From NCBI GenBank assembly GCA_944377745.1, contig CALWFV010000016.1, positions 1 to 64,000 on the forward strand: a DNA stretch of 64,000 nt, given 5' to 3'. The notes beneath the pieces were generated by a model, which was given only the letters and a program-made list of their open reading frames with translations, had not been told where the DNA came from and ran no database searches. This DNA is from an uncultured Mediterraneibacter sp. (GTDB lineage: Bacteria > Bacillota > Clostridia > Lachnospirales > Lachnospiraceae). The stretch's first letter is position 1. The number at the start of each line of letters is the position of its first letter. Below, piece after piece: positions 46,807-54,766 of this stretch. A program made the translations under genes and the position numbers.

Positions 46807-48558
46807 TTGAAAAGAAAAAGAGTTTCAAAGTCAGTTTTCTTCAGGCTTTTTATGGTCATTTTTATGGTCATAATACCGATCAATATTATTTTGATGATCT
46901 ATGCGGCTCTTGTGTTTAACAGTATAAGAAATCAGACCGTTCAGGAAAGGACCAGCGTGATGAGTCTTTATATTTCCACGTTAGATTCATCTGTGGAACA
47001 GATCACGTCATCGTTTTACAGGGAAAATTCATCTCAGAGTATGTTGACACTGATGCAGTCGGATGTGGAACACAGTCAGAGCGATATCGAATGGTATGGC
47101 GCAATAACTCAGGTCATGAATACCTATCAGCAATGGATTTCGGATTATCCTGTTTTTGAAGGCTTTTTTTCTTATTATGATTATGGAAATGAGGGAGAAA
47201 ACAGTTATGCTATACGGTCACACTATGGAAAAACACTGTATGACATAAACTCAGAGATCATCCGCATAGTAGAACAGGACCTGGAGGAGGCGGAAGAACA
47301 GGGAACGACCTATCATGGAAGAGAGTGGGAACATATCAGGATCCAGGATGAGGACTATCTGCTCCGAATATGGAAGAGCAAAAACTGTTATTACGGAGGA
47401 TGGATCAATCTGAACAGTGTCCTTGAAAGATGGAATCAGCAGTCGGATGCGTCATTTATTTTTGCATTTTCCGACAGTTCCGGAAGAATCTGTTCGGAAG
47501 TTCCGGAGGAAACAAATCTGGAATATGGGGATGTATATACGCAGTCAAAAGACGCAGTGGATGTTGTCTCAGAAAATACAGGGATCAGGCTGATCGCGGT
47601 GACCGGAAGAGAAATGCTGTTTAACTCCATGCCAGCAGTTGTAATCATACTAATGATCATGACTCTGCTTGCGCTTGCGGCTATACCTCTTCTTCTGCTT
47701 ATAACAAGAAAATATATATTAAAGCCTGTAAATCAGCTGCTTGATGCAATGGATGAGGTTCGGGGAGGAAATCTGGACTATCAGATTCCGGCTTCAGATA
47801 TTACAGGAGAATTTGCGATCCTTGACCGCAGCTTTAATACCATGATCCGTCAGCTGCGTGATACAAAGATTGCAGCATATGAGAGTGAAGTTGAACGTCA
47901 GCGCATCCAGATGAGATATTTAAGTCAGCAGATCCAGCCGCATTTTGTCCTGAATACATTAAATATCCTTTACAGTTATGAACCGGAGGAGTATCCGCTG
48001 ATCCAGAAGATGATCCTGTGTCTGTCGAAATATTTCCGATATATTGTGAAAGTACATTCTGATTTTGTTGAACTGTCTCAGGAACTGGCCCATATCAAAA
48101 ATTATTTCGAGATACAGGAGGCAAGATATCCGGAGCGGTTCGACTATTATGTGGAGTCGGAAGAAGGGATGGACGATCTTCTGATCCCTCCGCTCCTTAT
48201 TCAGAATTTCACGGAGAACTCGATAAAATACGCCATAGATATGGAAAAAAAGGTCAGTATTTACGTTCTGGTACAGTTTTATGAGAAGGATAAAATGAGG
48301 ATTCGTATCGCAGATACTGGAAAGGGACTTTCGGATCAGACGCTGGAAGCCATTCAGCGATTTCAGGAGACTCATCAGTATCAGGAAAATCTGGGGATTG
48401 GAATACAGAATGCGATTGAACGGCTTGAGATCATGTATAACGGAGTGCCAAAGATCATGTTTTATAACAGTGTGAGCGGAGGAGCTACGGTTGATATTAT
48501 CATGCCGTGTATGCGAAGAACGGAGGAGGAAAATGATGAAGACAGCTATGATCGTTGA
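46807..48558 (+). CDS. YesM-type sensor histidine kinase
   Basis: A 583-residue membrane kinase. A first transmembrane helix (about residues 12-36) and a second (about 276-300) enclose an extracytoplasmic sensor of about 240 residues, followed by a HAMP domain and a His_kinase domain with phospho-His379 in QQIQPHFVLNTLN, then an ATPase with DTGKGLS and GIGIQNAIERL. The start is TTG at 46807 with AGGGG about ten bases upstream; the next Met would cut the first helix. Its stop overlaps the response regulator gene. Such pairs usually control oligosaccharide import, here probably the LplABC-like transporter at 51-54.5 kb. Confidence 0.93.
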   Translation: MKRKRVSKSVFFRLFMVIFMVIIPINIILMIYAALVFNSIRNQTVQERTSVMSLYISTLDSSVEQITSSFYRENSSQSMLTLMQSDVEHSQSDIEWYGAITQVMNTYQQWISDYPVFEGFFSYYDYGNEGENSYAIRSHYGKTLYDINSEIIRIVEQDLEEAEEQGTTYHGREWEHIRIQDEDYLLRIWKSKNCYYGGWINLNSVLERWNQQSDASFIFAFSDSSGRICSEVPEETNLEYGDVYTQSKDAVDVVSENTGIRLIAVTGREMLFNSMPAVVIILMIMTLLALAAIPLLLLITRKYILKPVNQLLDAMDEVRGGNLDYQIPASDITGEFAILDRSFNTMIRQLRDTKIAAYESEVERQRIQMRYLSQQIQPHFVLNTLNILYSYEPEEYPLIQKMILCLSKYFRYIVKVHSDFVELSQELAHIKNYFEIQEARYPERFDYYVESEEGMDDLLIPPLLIQNFTENSIKYAIDMEKKVSIYVLVQFYEKDKMRIRIADTGKGLSDQTLEAIQRFQETHQYQENLGIGIQNAIERLEIMYNGVPKIMFYNSVSGGATVDIIMPCMRRTEEENDEDSYDR

Positions 48559-49315
48559 CGACGAGGTCATTGCGGTTCGTTCCATGAAAAAAAGAGTAAA
48601 TTGGAAAGAATTCGGGATCGACAGGGTATATGAGGCAAATTCCATGAAACAGGCAATCGAGATCTTCCGGGAAACAGAGATTGATATCCTTCTCTGCGAT
48701 ATAGAGATGCCCGGAGGATCCGGCCTGGAATTGTTTGAGTGGGTGAAAGGATACTTCCCCTATGTAGAGTGTATCTATGTCACCTGTCACCCGGATTTTG
48801 AGTATATCAGGAAAGCGATGCGCCTGGGAAGTTTTGATTATCTGCTGAAGCCCATTGATTATGAAGAGCTCCATGAGGTTCTGGGAAAAGCAGTGAAACG
48901 GGCTGACGACAATATGCTGATCAAGGAACATGTGCACCAGAAGGCGAGAAAATATCTCAATGATGACTCCGTTCCGACGCAGGGTTCGTCCGATGTGGTG
49001 GAAAAGATAAAACAGTATGTGAAAGAACATATCCGGGAGGAGATCAGTATGGGAGATATTGCGGAGATAGTCTATCTGAATCCTCAGTATATGGTCCGTC
49101 TGTTCAAAAAACAGGAGGGGATCTCCATTCTGGAATACATTACGAATACAAGAGTAAAAATGGCGTCTGACCTTCTCAGAGAGACGGATTATTCCATCTA
49201 TCAGGTCGCGGATCTGTCAGGTTATTCCAACTACTCTTATTTCAGCAGAGTATTTAAAAAGATCATCGGGAAATCCCCCCAGGAGTATAAAAAAGAGTAT
49301 GAGGCAGAATCTTAG
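48533..49315 (+). CDS. YesN-type AraC response regulator
   Basis: A 260-residue regulator with a receiver domain (acidic pocket DD9-10, phospho-Asp56 in LLCDIEMPGGSG, Lys in LLKPID) and a C-terminal AraC double HTH (VEKIKQYVKEHI to SPQEYKKEY). It is shorter than many YesN proteins because the linker is brief. The start at 48533 has GGAGGAGG upstream and overlaps the kinase gene by 26 bases; the frame reaches 48491. It ends tail to tail with the DUF1349 gene, overlapping by four bases. Confidence 0.94.
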   Translation: MMKTAMIVDDEVIAVRSMKKRVNWKEFGIDRVYEANSMKQAIEIFRETEIDILLCDIEMPGGSGLELFEWVKGYFPYVECIYVTCHPDFEYIRKAMRLGSFDYLLKPIDYEELHEVLGKAVKRADDNMLIKEHVHQKARKYLNDDSVPTQGSSDVVEKIKQYVKEHIREEISMGDIAEIVYLNPQYMVRLFKKQEGISILEYITNTRVKMASDLLRETDYSIYQVADLSGYSNYSYFSRVFKKIIGKSPQEYKKEYEAES

Positions 49316-49926
49316 ATCTCCTCATCCGGCTTCTGCCCGTCGTGGGCCAGCCACCTGCATTCGGTCAGTTCCATTCCGGTAAAGACAGCGCGGAAGGAAG
49401 AGTCCTCCGGACTGCAGGCGTAGATGCCGAACCGGACTTCGCCGCCTCCTTCCATCAGATGGCAGATCCGCATCTGATGGAATACCCTGCCGTCCTCGGA
49501 ACACTCGATGCAGAAATCGTCCTCTCTGCGGCTCAGGCGGTACCACATGGATTTTACATCTGCCGGGATCTCTGTGGTGGCCCAGTCGGAATATCCGTGA
49601 TTGGTCACTACGCTGCCCAGATGCTGAAAGCGTTCATTTTCATATTCAATGGAACCTTTGATCCAGTTTTCACTGTCCAGATACAGGACCACTCCGCACT
49701 GGTCGAAGCGGTGGTGGCTTTCGGAAAATTCTGTCTTGACAGTAAAGGAGAAGAATTTTTCCTCCAGAGACATCTGTAGCACCGGAGCGTTGTCGTTGCG
49801 GAAATGGTAATAGGTTCTCTGCCAGAGATCGGTATGAGGTCTGGTCACGATCTCGATGCGGTCCGGAGAGATCGAACAGCTTTCCGGCTGTCTTGTCCAA
49901 TTCAGTTTTTTTACATCAAATTTCAT
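49312..49926 (-). CDS. DUF1349 domain protein (concanavalin-like fold)
   Basis: A 204-residue soluble protein of the DUF1349 family, with a predicted beta-sandwich lectin/glucanase-like fold. The conserved QCGVVLYLDSENWIKGSIEY and WYRLSRREDDFCIECSEDG segments are seen. No catalytic acid pair can be assigned; sugar binding or epimerase-like roles have been proposed for relatives, none shown. It starts three bases after the ROK stop and is co-transcribed with it. Confidence 0.85.
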   Translation of the reverse strand: MKFDVKKLNWTRQPESCSISPDRIEIVTRPHTDLWQRTYYHFRNDNAPVLQMSLEEKFFSFTVKTEFSESHHRFDQCGVVLYLDSENWIKGSIEYENERFQHLGSVVTNHGYSDWATTEIPADVKSMWYRLSRREDDFCIECSEDGRVFHQMRICHLMEGGGEVRFGIYACSPEDSSFRAVFTGMELTECRWLAHDGQKPDEEI

Positions 49927-49929
49927 TGT

Positions 49930-50934
49930 TCATTCCTCCAATATTTCCTTATTTTCCTTTCTTTCTACTGCCGTCCAGTACATTCCCATAAGATAGTATC
50001 GACCGGTGTCGGGAATAAAAGCAAAGTCCGGCATATATTCTTCCGGGATGCAGGTCAGGCAGGCTTTGTGGATCCTGTCCAGATCACTTTCCCGCAGAAG
50101 ATCTCCGGTGAACAGGAGAAGGTGAGGATTCAGGATCGAGATCAGGGCGATGGAAGCCTGGATGATCAGGGGCTCTGCAGAAGGGCGGTGCAGCATTCCG
50201 AGCTGTTCTTCCCGGCTCATCCCGTAATCCAGAAAGCCCACCATTCCGGCAAACAGATTCCGTCCGGTGAGCAGAGTGCCCTTATGTACCGTGGCGGTTC
50301 CCGGCAGTACGTTTGAGGGATAGTTGACCAGGGTAACGATCTTGTCGGAAAGCTGTTCCTGTCGATAATATCCGTATACTTTGTAATGCATATCGTTGGC
50401 CAGGAAAACCGGCCTGTGAAATTCGGATTCCATCCGGGATTTCAGAGGCACATTTTCCAGTTCCGGGATATCGCTGTGCCGGATCACACCGTTTTCCGCG
50501 ATGCTGGGGGTCCCTACAATGATCTGGCTGATATTGGGAAAAAGCCGGAACATACCGGCTGCCTTCTGCTCGACGACCCCGGCGTCCAGAAGCCCGACTT
50601 CCTGCACCTGATGGCGTAGGAGCCGGCCGGTGGGGGATAAAACAGAAACCGTAATGGATCTGACTCCCCGGATCAGCTCAAAGGAGAGACAGAGAATGCT
50701 TTCAAAATCCTCATTCAGCGTATACACCATGGAGCTGCGCCCTACAGCATGAAGCTTTTGCTTTTCTCCGGTTACTTCCCCTGTGCTTTCCATTTCATTT
50801 AAATAGGTATTGCAGCTTGCCACGCTCAGGCCGGTCCGGAGGGCGATCTGCTGTTTGGTATAAGGGTTTCCGTTTCTCAGCAGCCGGCGGATCTGAGTTT
50901 TGTTTTCTCTTTTCATGGCAGCGGAATCTTTCAT
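49930..50934 (-). CDS. ROK family transcriptional repressor
   Basis: A 334-residue protein with an N-terminal winged HTH (YTKQQIALRTGLSVASCNTYL) and a ROK sugar-kinase-like domain. The usual ATP-binding and zinc motifs of ROK kinases (DxGxT, CxCGxxGC) are not recognisable, so it is likely a pure regulator. It is transcribed from a consensus promoter at 50967-50995 that contains a perfect 11-bp inverted repeat, fitting autoregulation. It is divergent from the ABC transporter operon. Confidence 0.88.
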   Translation of the reverse strand: MKDSAAMKRENKTQIRRLLRNGNPYTKQQIALRTGLSVASCNTYLNEMESTGEVTGEKQKLHAVGRSSMVYTLNEDFESILCLSFELIRGVRSITVSVLSPTGRLLRHQVQEVGLLDAGVVEQKAAGMFRLFPNISQIIVGTPSIAENGVIRHSDIPELENVPLKSRMESEFHRPVFLANDMHYKVYGYYRQEQLSDKIVTLVNYPSNVLPGTATVHKGTLLTGRNLFAGMVGFLDYGMSREEQLGMLHRPSAEPLIIQASIALISILNPHLLLFTGDLLRESDLDRIHKACLTCIPEEYMPDFAFIPDTGRYYLMGMYWTAVERKENKEILEE

Positions 50935-50962
50935 CTCAATCTCCTCACATAATTATTATCTT

Positions 50963-50987
50963 AATTATTATAACTATTATAATAATT
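50963..50987. promoter_or_regulatory. ROK operator palindrome
   Basis: Perfect inverted repeat AATTATTATAA-CTA-TTATAATAATT. It covers the -10 and most of the spacer of the ROK promoter. A partial copy lies at 50949-50960. Confidence 0.7.
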
Positions 50988-50995
50988 GGAGTCAA
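50967..50995 (-). promoter_or_regulatory. ROK gene promoter
   Basis: Minus-strand TTGACT (50990-50995), a 17-base spacer and consensus TATAAT (50967-50972). Confidence 0.8.
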
Positions 50996-51023
50996 GAAAA
51001 AGTGCACAGACAGGAGATCCGTT

Positions 51024-51053
51024 TTGTGAAAGGAAATGTACAGATCATACTAT
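51024..51053 (+). promoter_or_regulatory. Weak promoter candidate of the ABC transporter operon
   Basis: TTGTGA, an 18-base spacer and TACTAT, about 70 bases before the lipoprotein gene. Confidence 0.3.
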
Positions 51054-51124
51054 AAACCGGCTCTCAAAAAGAATATGATTGATACAACAACAAAAACAAA
51101 AAAAGGAAATGGAGGTAAGCAGTT

Positions 51125-52633
51125 ATGAAAAAGAAAAGAATCCTGGCACTCCTGACTGCGGCGGCGCTGAGCGCTTCCCTTCTGGCAGGCTGCGGATCAG
51201 GCGGGGATGAGGCTTCAGAAAGCGGCGGCTCTTCTGACGGCGGTACATATAATGTAGTGCTGGAGAACGTCACCCTCGGAGCCGAGTATAAGGATACGGA
51301 GGCGATCGAAGAGGCGATCAATGAGATCACGGAGCCGGCCATCGGATGTACGGTATCGATCCTGAATGTGGGGATTGCGGATCACGCCAACCGGATGAGC
51401 ATGATGGTAGCAGGCGGCGAGAAGATCGACCTGTGCATGACCGGACTGACAACCAACCTGGTATCCATGGTAAACGACGGAATGCTCTGTGAACTGGATG
51501 AGTACGTGGATACAGTGGGAGGGGATCTGAAGGAAATTCTGGGGGATGACCTGGAAGCGGGAAGGATCGACGGAAAGCTCTACGGGATAGCTGGCAATAA
51601 TACGTCGGGAATGGCGACAGGCTTCCTGTATAACAAGGAGATCGCCGATGAGGCCGGAGTGACTATTCCGGAAAAATGTACACTGGATGAATTTCTGGAT
51701 CTCTATGATCAGATCAGGGAGGAAAATCCGGATCTCTATCTTACCAGTATGGGAGACGGGGCATCCAGCCAGGTGAAGATGATCCGCCCGATCTCCGGAC
51801 TGGGCGACAGCACCTATTTCAGTTACGGCGTGATCGCAGATCCTCTGGGCGGGGACACTACGGTGGAGAACTGGTATGCTACCGATGAAGCGAAAGAACA
51901 TTATTCAATGATAAAAAGCTGGCAGGACGAGGGGATCGTGCCCTCTGATTCCATGACAAGCGGAGTGATCCCTCAGGATCTGTTCAAGGCAGGCTCCAGC
52001 TTCGGCGTGTTCTCAGGATGTTCCCCCATGGAACTTCCGACACAGGCGCCCAACTATGAATTTGAAACCGGTATGGTACAGCTTTCCGATGCATTCAAGG
52101 ATACCGACACGGTACAGGAGAGAATGTGGGGCGTGCCTGTGACCAGCGAAAATCCGGAAAAGGCAGTGGAATTCCTGAACTTTATGTATACGAATACAGA
52201 CGTTGCGAACCTGCTCAGCAATGGACTGGAAGGCACCAACTATGAGATGACAGACCAGGAGGGTATCGTGAACAAGATCGACGGCGCGAATCCGGGATGG
52301 GCGCGAATATTCAGTATGTTCGGAGATCAGACAAAGATATATTACAATACGCCGGCACAGGAAGGGATCCAGGAGGAGATCAGTACGTTTGCCGATTCTG
52401 TACACTCAACGGCAACCCTGGGATATGTATTCGACTCTACTCCGGTATCGGCGAAGGCCGCTGCAGTCAGCAATGTTGTCCAGCAGTACGGTCCGTCTCT
52501 GGAGGTCGGTCTTGTAGATGACGTCGATGAGGCGCTGGATCAGATCGTGGAGGAGATGAACAGCGCGGGGATGGAAGATGTGATCGCGGAGAATCAGAGT
52601 CAGCTCGATGCATGGCTGGAGACACAGAAATAA
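51125..52633 (+). CDS. Sugar ABC transporter substrate-binding lipoprotein (DUF3502 type)
   Basis: A 502-residue lipoprotein. The signal peptide ends in the lipobox LLAGC (Cys22), then a Gly/Ser-rich linker and a type-1 extracellular solute-binding domain with a DUF3502-like C-terminus (ending QSQLDAWLETQK). It is the LplA/LipO group, which serves complex oligosaccharides. AGGTAAGCAG precedes the ATG. It is first in the importer operon; no ATPase gene is in the operon, as usual for importers sharing an MsmK-type ATPase. Confidence 0.93.
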   Translation: MKKKRILALLTAAALSASLLAGCGSGGDEASESGGSSDGGTYNVVLENVTLGAEYKDTEAIEEAINEITEPAIGCTVSILNVGIADHANRMSMMVAGGEKIDLCMTGLTTNLVSMVNDGMLCELDEYVDTVGGDLKEILGDDLEAGRIDGKLYGIAGNNTSGMATGFLYNKEIADEAGVTIPEKCTLDEFLDLYDQIREENPDLYLTSMGDGASSQVKMIRPISGLGDSTYFSYGVIADPLGGDTTVENWYATDEAKEHYSMIKSWQDEGIVPSDSMTSGVIPQDLFKAGSSFGVFSGCSPMELPTQAPNYEFETGMVQLSDAFKDTDTVQERMWGVPVTSENPEKAVEFLNFMYTNTDVANLLSNGLEGTNYEMTDQEGIVNKIDGANPGWARIFSMFGDQTKIYYNTPAQEGIQEEISTFADSVHSTATLGYVFDSTPVSAKAAAVSNVVQQYGPSLEVGLVDDVDEALDQIVEEMNSAGMEDVIAENQSQLDAWLETQK

Positions 52634-52650
52634 CTTGTTTCTTTGAACTT

Positions 52651-52679
52651 GGCGGCTGCTTCTGGATGAAGCGGCCGCC
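52651..52679 (+). other. Intercistronic hairpin after the binding-protein gene
   Basis: GGCGGC-GCTTC pairs with GAAGC-GGCCGCC around a short loop, without a T run. Such stems often hold binding-protein mRNA above permease mRNA. Confidence 0.6.
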
Positions 52680-52700
52680 ATTATTAATGAGAGGGATATT

Positions 52701-53624
52701 ATGAACAGAGCAAAAAAGAAAAAAACGGACTGGAAACACTGGCTTCCCTTTTATCTCATGGGGGTTCCGGGTTTCATCTATCTTCTGATCAACAACTATC
52801 TGCCGCTGGCAGGTCTTCAGATCGCGTTCAAGCAGTTTAACTACCGGGACGGGATGTGGGGCAGCAAGTGGAACGATTTTGAAAACTTTACCTACCTTCT
52901 GGGAAGCGATGATATCAAGATCATCCTGAGAAACACGATCCTTTACAACCTTGTATTTATCGTTGTCGGTATGGTGCTGGGCGTGGCGGTCGCAATCCTT
53001 CTCAACGAGGTGAAGAACAAGATCGCGAAGCAGTTCTATCAGACGGTGATCCTTCTTCCGTATCTGATGTCGATGGTCATCGTTGCCTATCTTGCATATG
53101 CTTATCTGGCGCCGGAATCCGGTATGATCAACGGCATTCTTTCCGCGCTGGGGATGGACAAGATCGACTTTTACAGGGAATCAAAATTCTGGCCCTTTAT
53201 CCTGCTCTTTATCAATCAGTGGAAGACCATCGGTTTCGGCATGATCCTTTATTACTCTTCCCTGGTAGGGATCAGTAAAGATTACTACGAGGCGGCGATG
53301 CTGGACGGAGCGTCCAAGTGGCAGCAGATCCGTTATATCACCCTTCCTCTGCTCAAACCTACGATCATCACTCTTCTGATCCTGAACTGCGGAAATATCA
53401 TGCGTTCTGATTTCGGTCTTTTCTATCAGGTACCTCAGAACAGCGGTATGCTTTACTCGGTAACAGATACCATTGATACGTATGTTTACCGTATGTTGAT
53501 GATAAACAATGACATCGGTGTGTCGTCTGCGGCAGGATTTATCCAGTCTATCGTCGGATTTGTGCTTGTTCTGACGGTGAATGCGATCATCCGGAAACTT
53601 GACAAAGACAACGCACTGTTTTAA
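52701..53624 (+). CDS. Sugar ABC transporter permease (LplB-like)
   Basis: A 307-residue inner-membrane permease with six predicted helices. The EAA loop reads YYEAAMLDGASKWQQIRYITLPLLKP, which contacts the shared ATPase. The N-terminus WKHWLPFYLMGVPGFIYLLINNY is typical of the LplB group. It follows the lipoprotein gene and is 14 bases before the second permease. Confidence 0.94.
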   Translation: MNRAKKKKTDWKHWLPFYLMGVPGFIYLLINNYLPLAGLQIAFKQFNYRDGMWGSKWNDFENFTYLLGSDDIKIILRNTILYNLVFIVVGMVLGVAVAILLNEVKNKIAKQFYQTVILLPYLMSMVIVAYLAYAYLAPESGMINGILSALGMDKIDFYRESKFWPFILLFINQWKTIGFGMILYYSSLVGISKDYYEAAMLDGASKWQQIRYITLPLLKPTIITLLILNCGNIMRSDFGLFYQVPQNSGMLYSVTDTIDTYVYRMLMINNDIGVSSAAGFIQSIVGFVLVLTVNAIIRKLDKDNALF

Positions 53625-53638
53625 AGGAGGGAAATAAG

Positions 53639-54520
53639 TTGAAATCAAGAGATGAAAAAAGATGGGGGATCGCTTCCCATCTGATCCTTATTATACTTTC
53701 GCTGCTGGCACTTCTTCCGTTCATCCTGCTGATCGTCGCGTCCTTTACGGACAATGCCACAGCGGTTACGGAAGGCTATTCCTATTTCCCGTCAAAATGG
53801 TCTCTGGACGCCTTTGTCTACATCGGGAGAAATGCCGCGATGATCTTCCGGGCTTACGGGATCACGATCCTTGTGACAGTGATCGGAACAGCGCTGGGAC
53901 TGATCATCACAACCCTTTATGCCTATATGCTGTCGAAAAAGAGACTTCCGGGAAGAACAGCGCTGACGATCTTTGTGGTCATCACCATGCTTTTTAACGG
54001 TGGACTGGTGCCAACCTATATTGTGTACGCAAGCATTTTCCACATCAGGAATACGATCTGGGCGCTGATCATACCGTCGCTTCTGATGAACGGGTTCAAT
54101 GTCATACTTGTGAAAAACTATTTCGAGAACAGTATTCCGGCGGAGCTGTATGAGTCGGCCCGGATCGACGGGGCGGGAGAGCTGTTTATCTTTGCGAGGA
54201 TCGCTCTGCCGCTGTCAAAACCGATCCTTGCCACTGTGGGACTGCTGATGGGAATCGCCTACTGGAATGACTGGCAGAACGGTATGTACTATCTGGATGA
54301 CGCAAGCCTGTACAGTATCCAGAATATCCTGAACCAGATCAACCAGAATATTTCCTATCTGGCCTCCAGCGGAGTAAGCGGAGTGAGCATGGTGGATCTC
54401 CCGACTACGACGATACGTATGGCGATCGCATTTGTCGGCATACTTCCGATTCTGATCGCATATCCGTTCTTCCAGAAAAATTTTGCAAAAGGTATTACCA
54501 TGGGATCGGTAAAGGGATAA
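53639..54520 (+). CDS. Sugar ABC transporter permease (LplC/YtcP-like)
   Basis: A 293-residue permease, partner of the LplB-like protein. The EAA loop is LYESARIDGAGELFIFARIALPLSKP and the ending FFQKNFAKGITMGSVKG is characteristic of the group. The start is TTG at 53639, supported by AAGGAGG nine bases upstream. It ends the operon, before a strong terminator. Confidence 0.93.
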   Translation: MKSRDEKRWGIASHLILIILSLLALLPFILLIVASFTDNATAVTEGYSYFPSKWSLDAFVYIGRNAAMIFRAYGITILVTVIGTALGLIITTLYAYMLSKKRLPGRTALTIFVVITMLFNGGLVPTYIVYASIFHIRNTIWALIIPSLLMNGFNVILVKNYFENSIPAELYESARIDGAGELFIFARIALPLSKPILATVGLLMGIAYWNDWQNGMYYLDDASLYSIQNILNQINQNISYLASSGVSGVSMVDLPTTTIRMAIAFVGILPILIAYPFFQKNFAKGITMGSVKG

Positions 54521-54555
54521 CAAAAACAGAACAATATGAGATGAAATAAAATTTC

Positions 54556-54604
54556 GGAAACCGGAGAAAGGGAAGAGAGCTGTTCCTTTCTCCGGTTTCC
54601 TTTT
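54556..54604 (+). terminator. Terminator after the ABC transporter operon
   Basis: A 16-bp perfect stem GGAAACCGGAGAAAGG/CCTTTCTCCGGTTTCC followed by TTTTCC. Confidence 0.9.
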
Positions 54605-54687
54605 CCGATTGAAATATGAAAACGATAACTCATATATTAGTGCAAATTATACAAAATCAAAAGAAAATTATCAGTAAAAATTCAGTC

Positions 54688-54716
54688 TTTACAAAACATG
54701 CAGTAAATATTATTAT
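54688..54716 (+). promoter_or_regulatory. scrA promoter
   Basis: TTTACA (54688-54693), a 17-base spacer and TATTAT (54711-54716), giving a start near 54723. Confidence 0.75.
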
Positions 54717-54729
54717 TTATTAGACGATA

Positions 54730-54743
54730 TGAAATCGATTACA
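54730..54743. promoter_or_regulatory. cre-like operator of scrA
   Basis: TGAAATCGATTACA fits the CcpA site TGWAANCGNTNWCA at every fixed position. It lies just after the predicted start of transcription, where CcpA or a LacI-type repressor would block it. Confidence 0.75.
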
Positions 54744-54766
54744 TATTTAAAGGAAGGAGAGTCACT

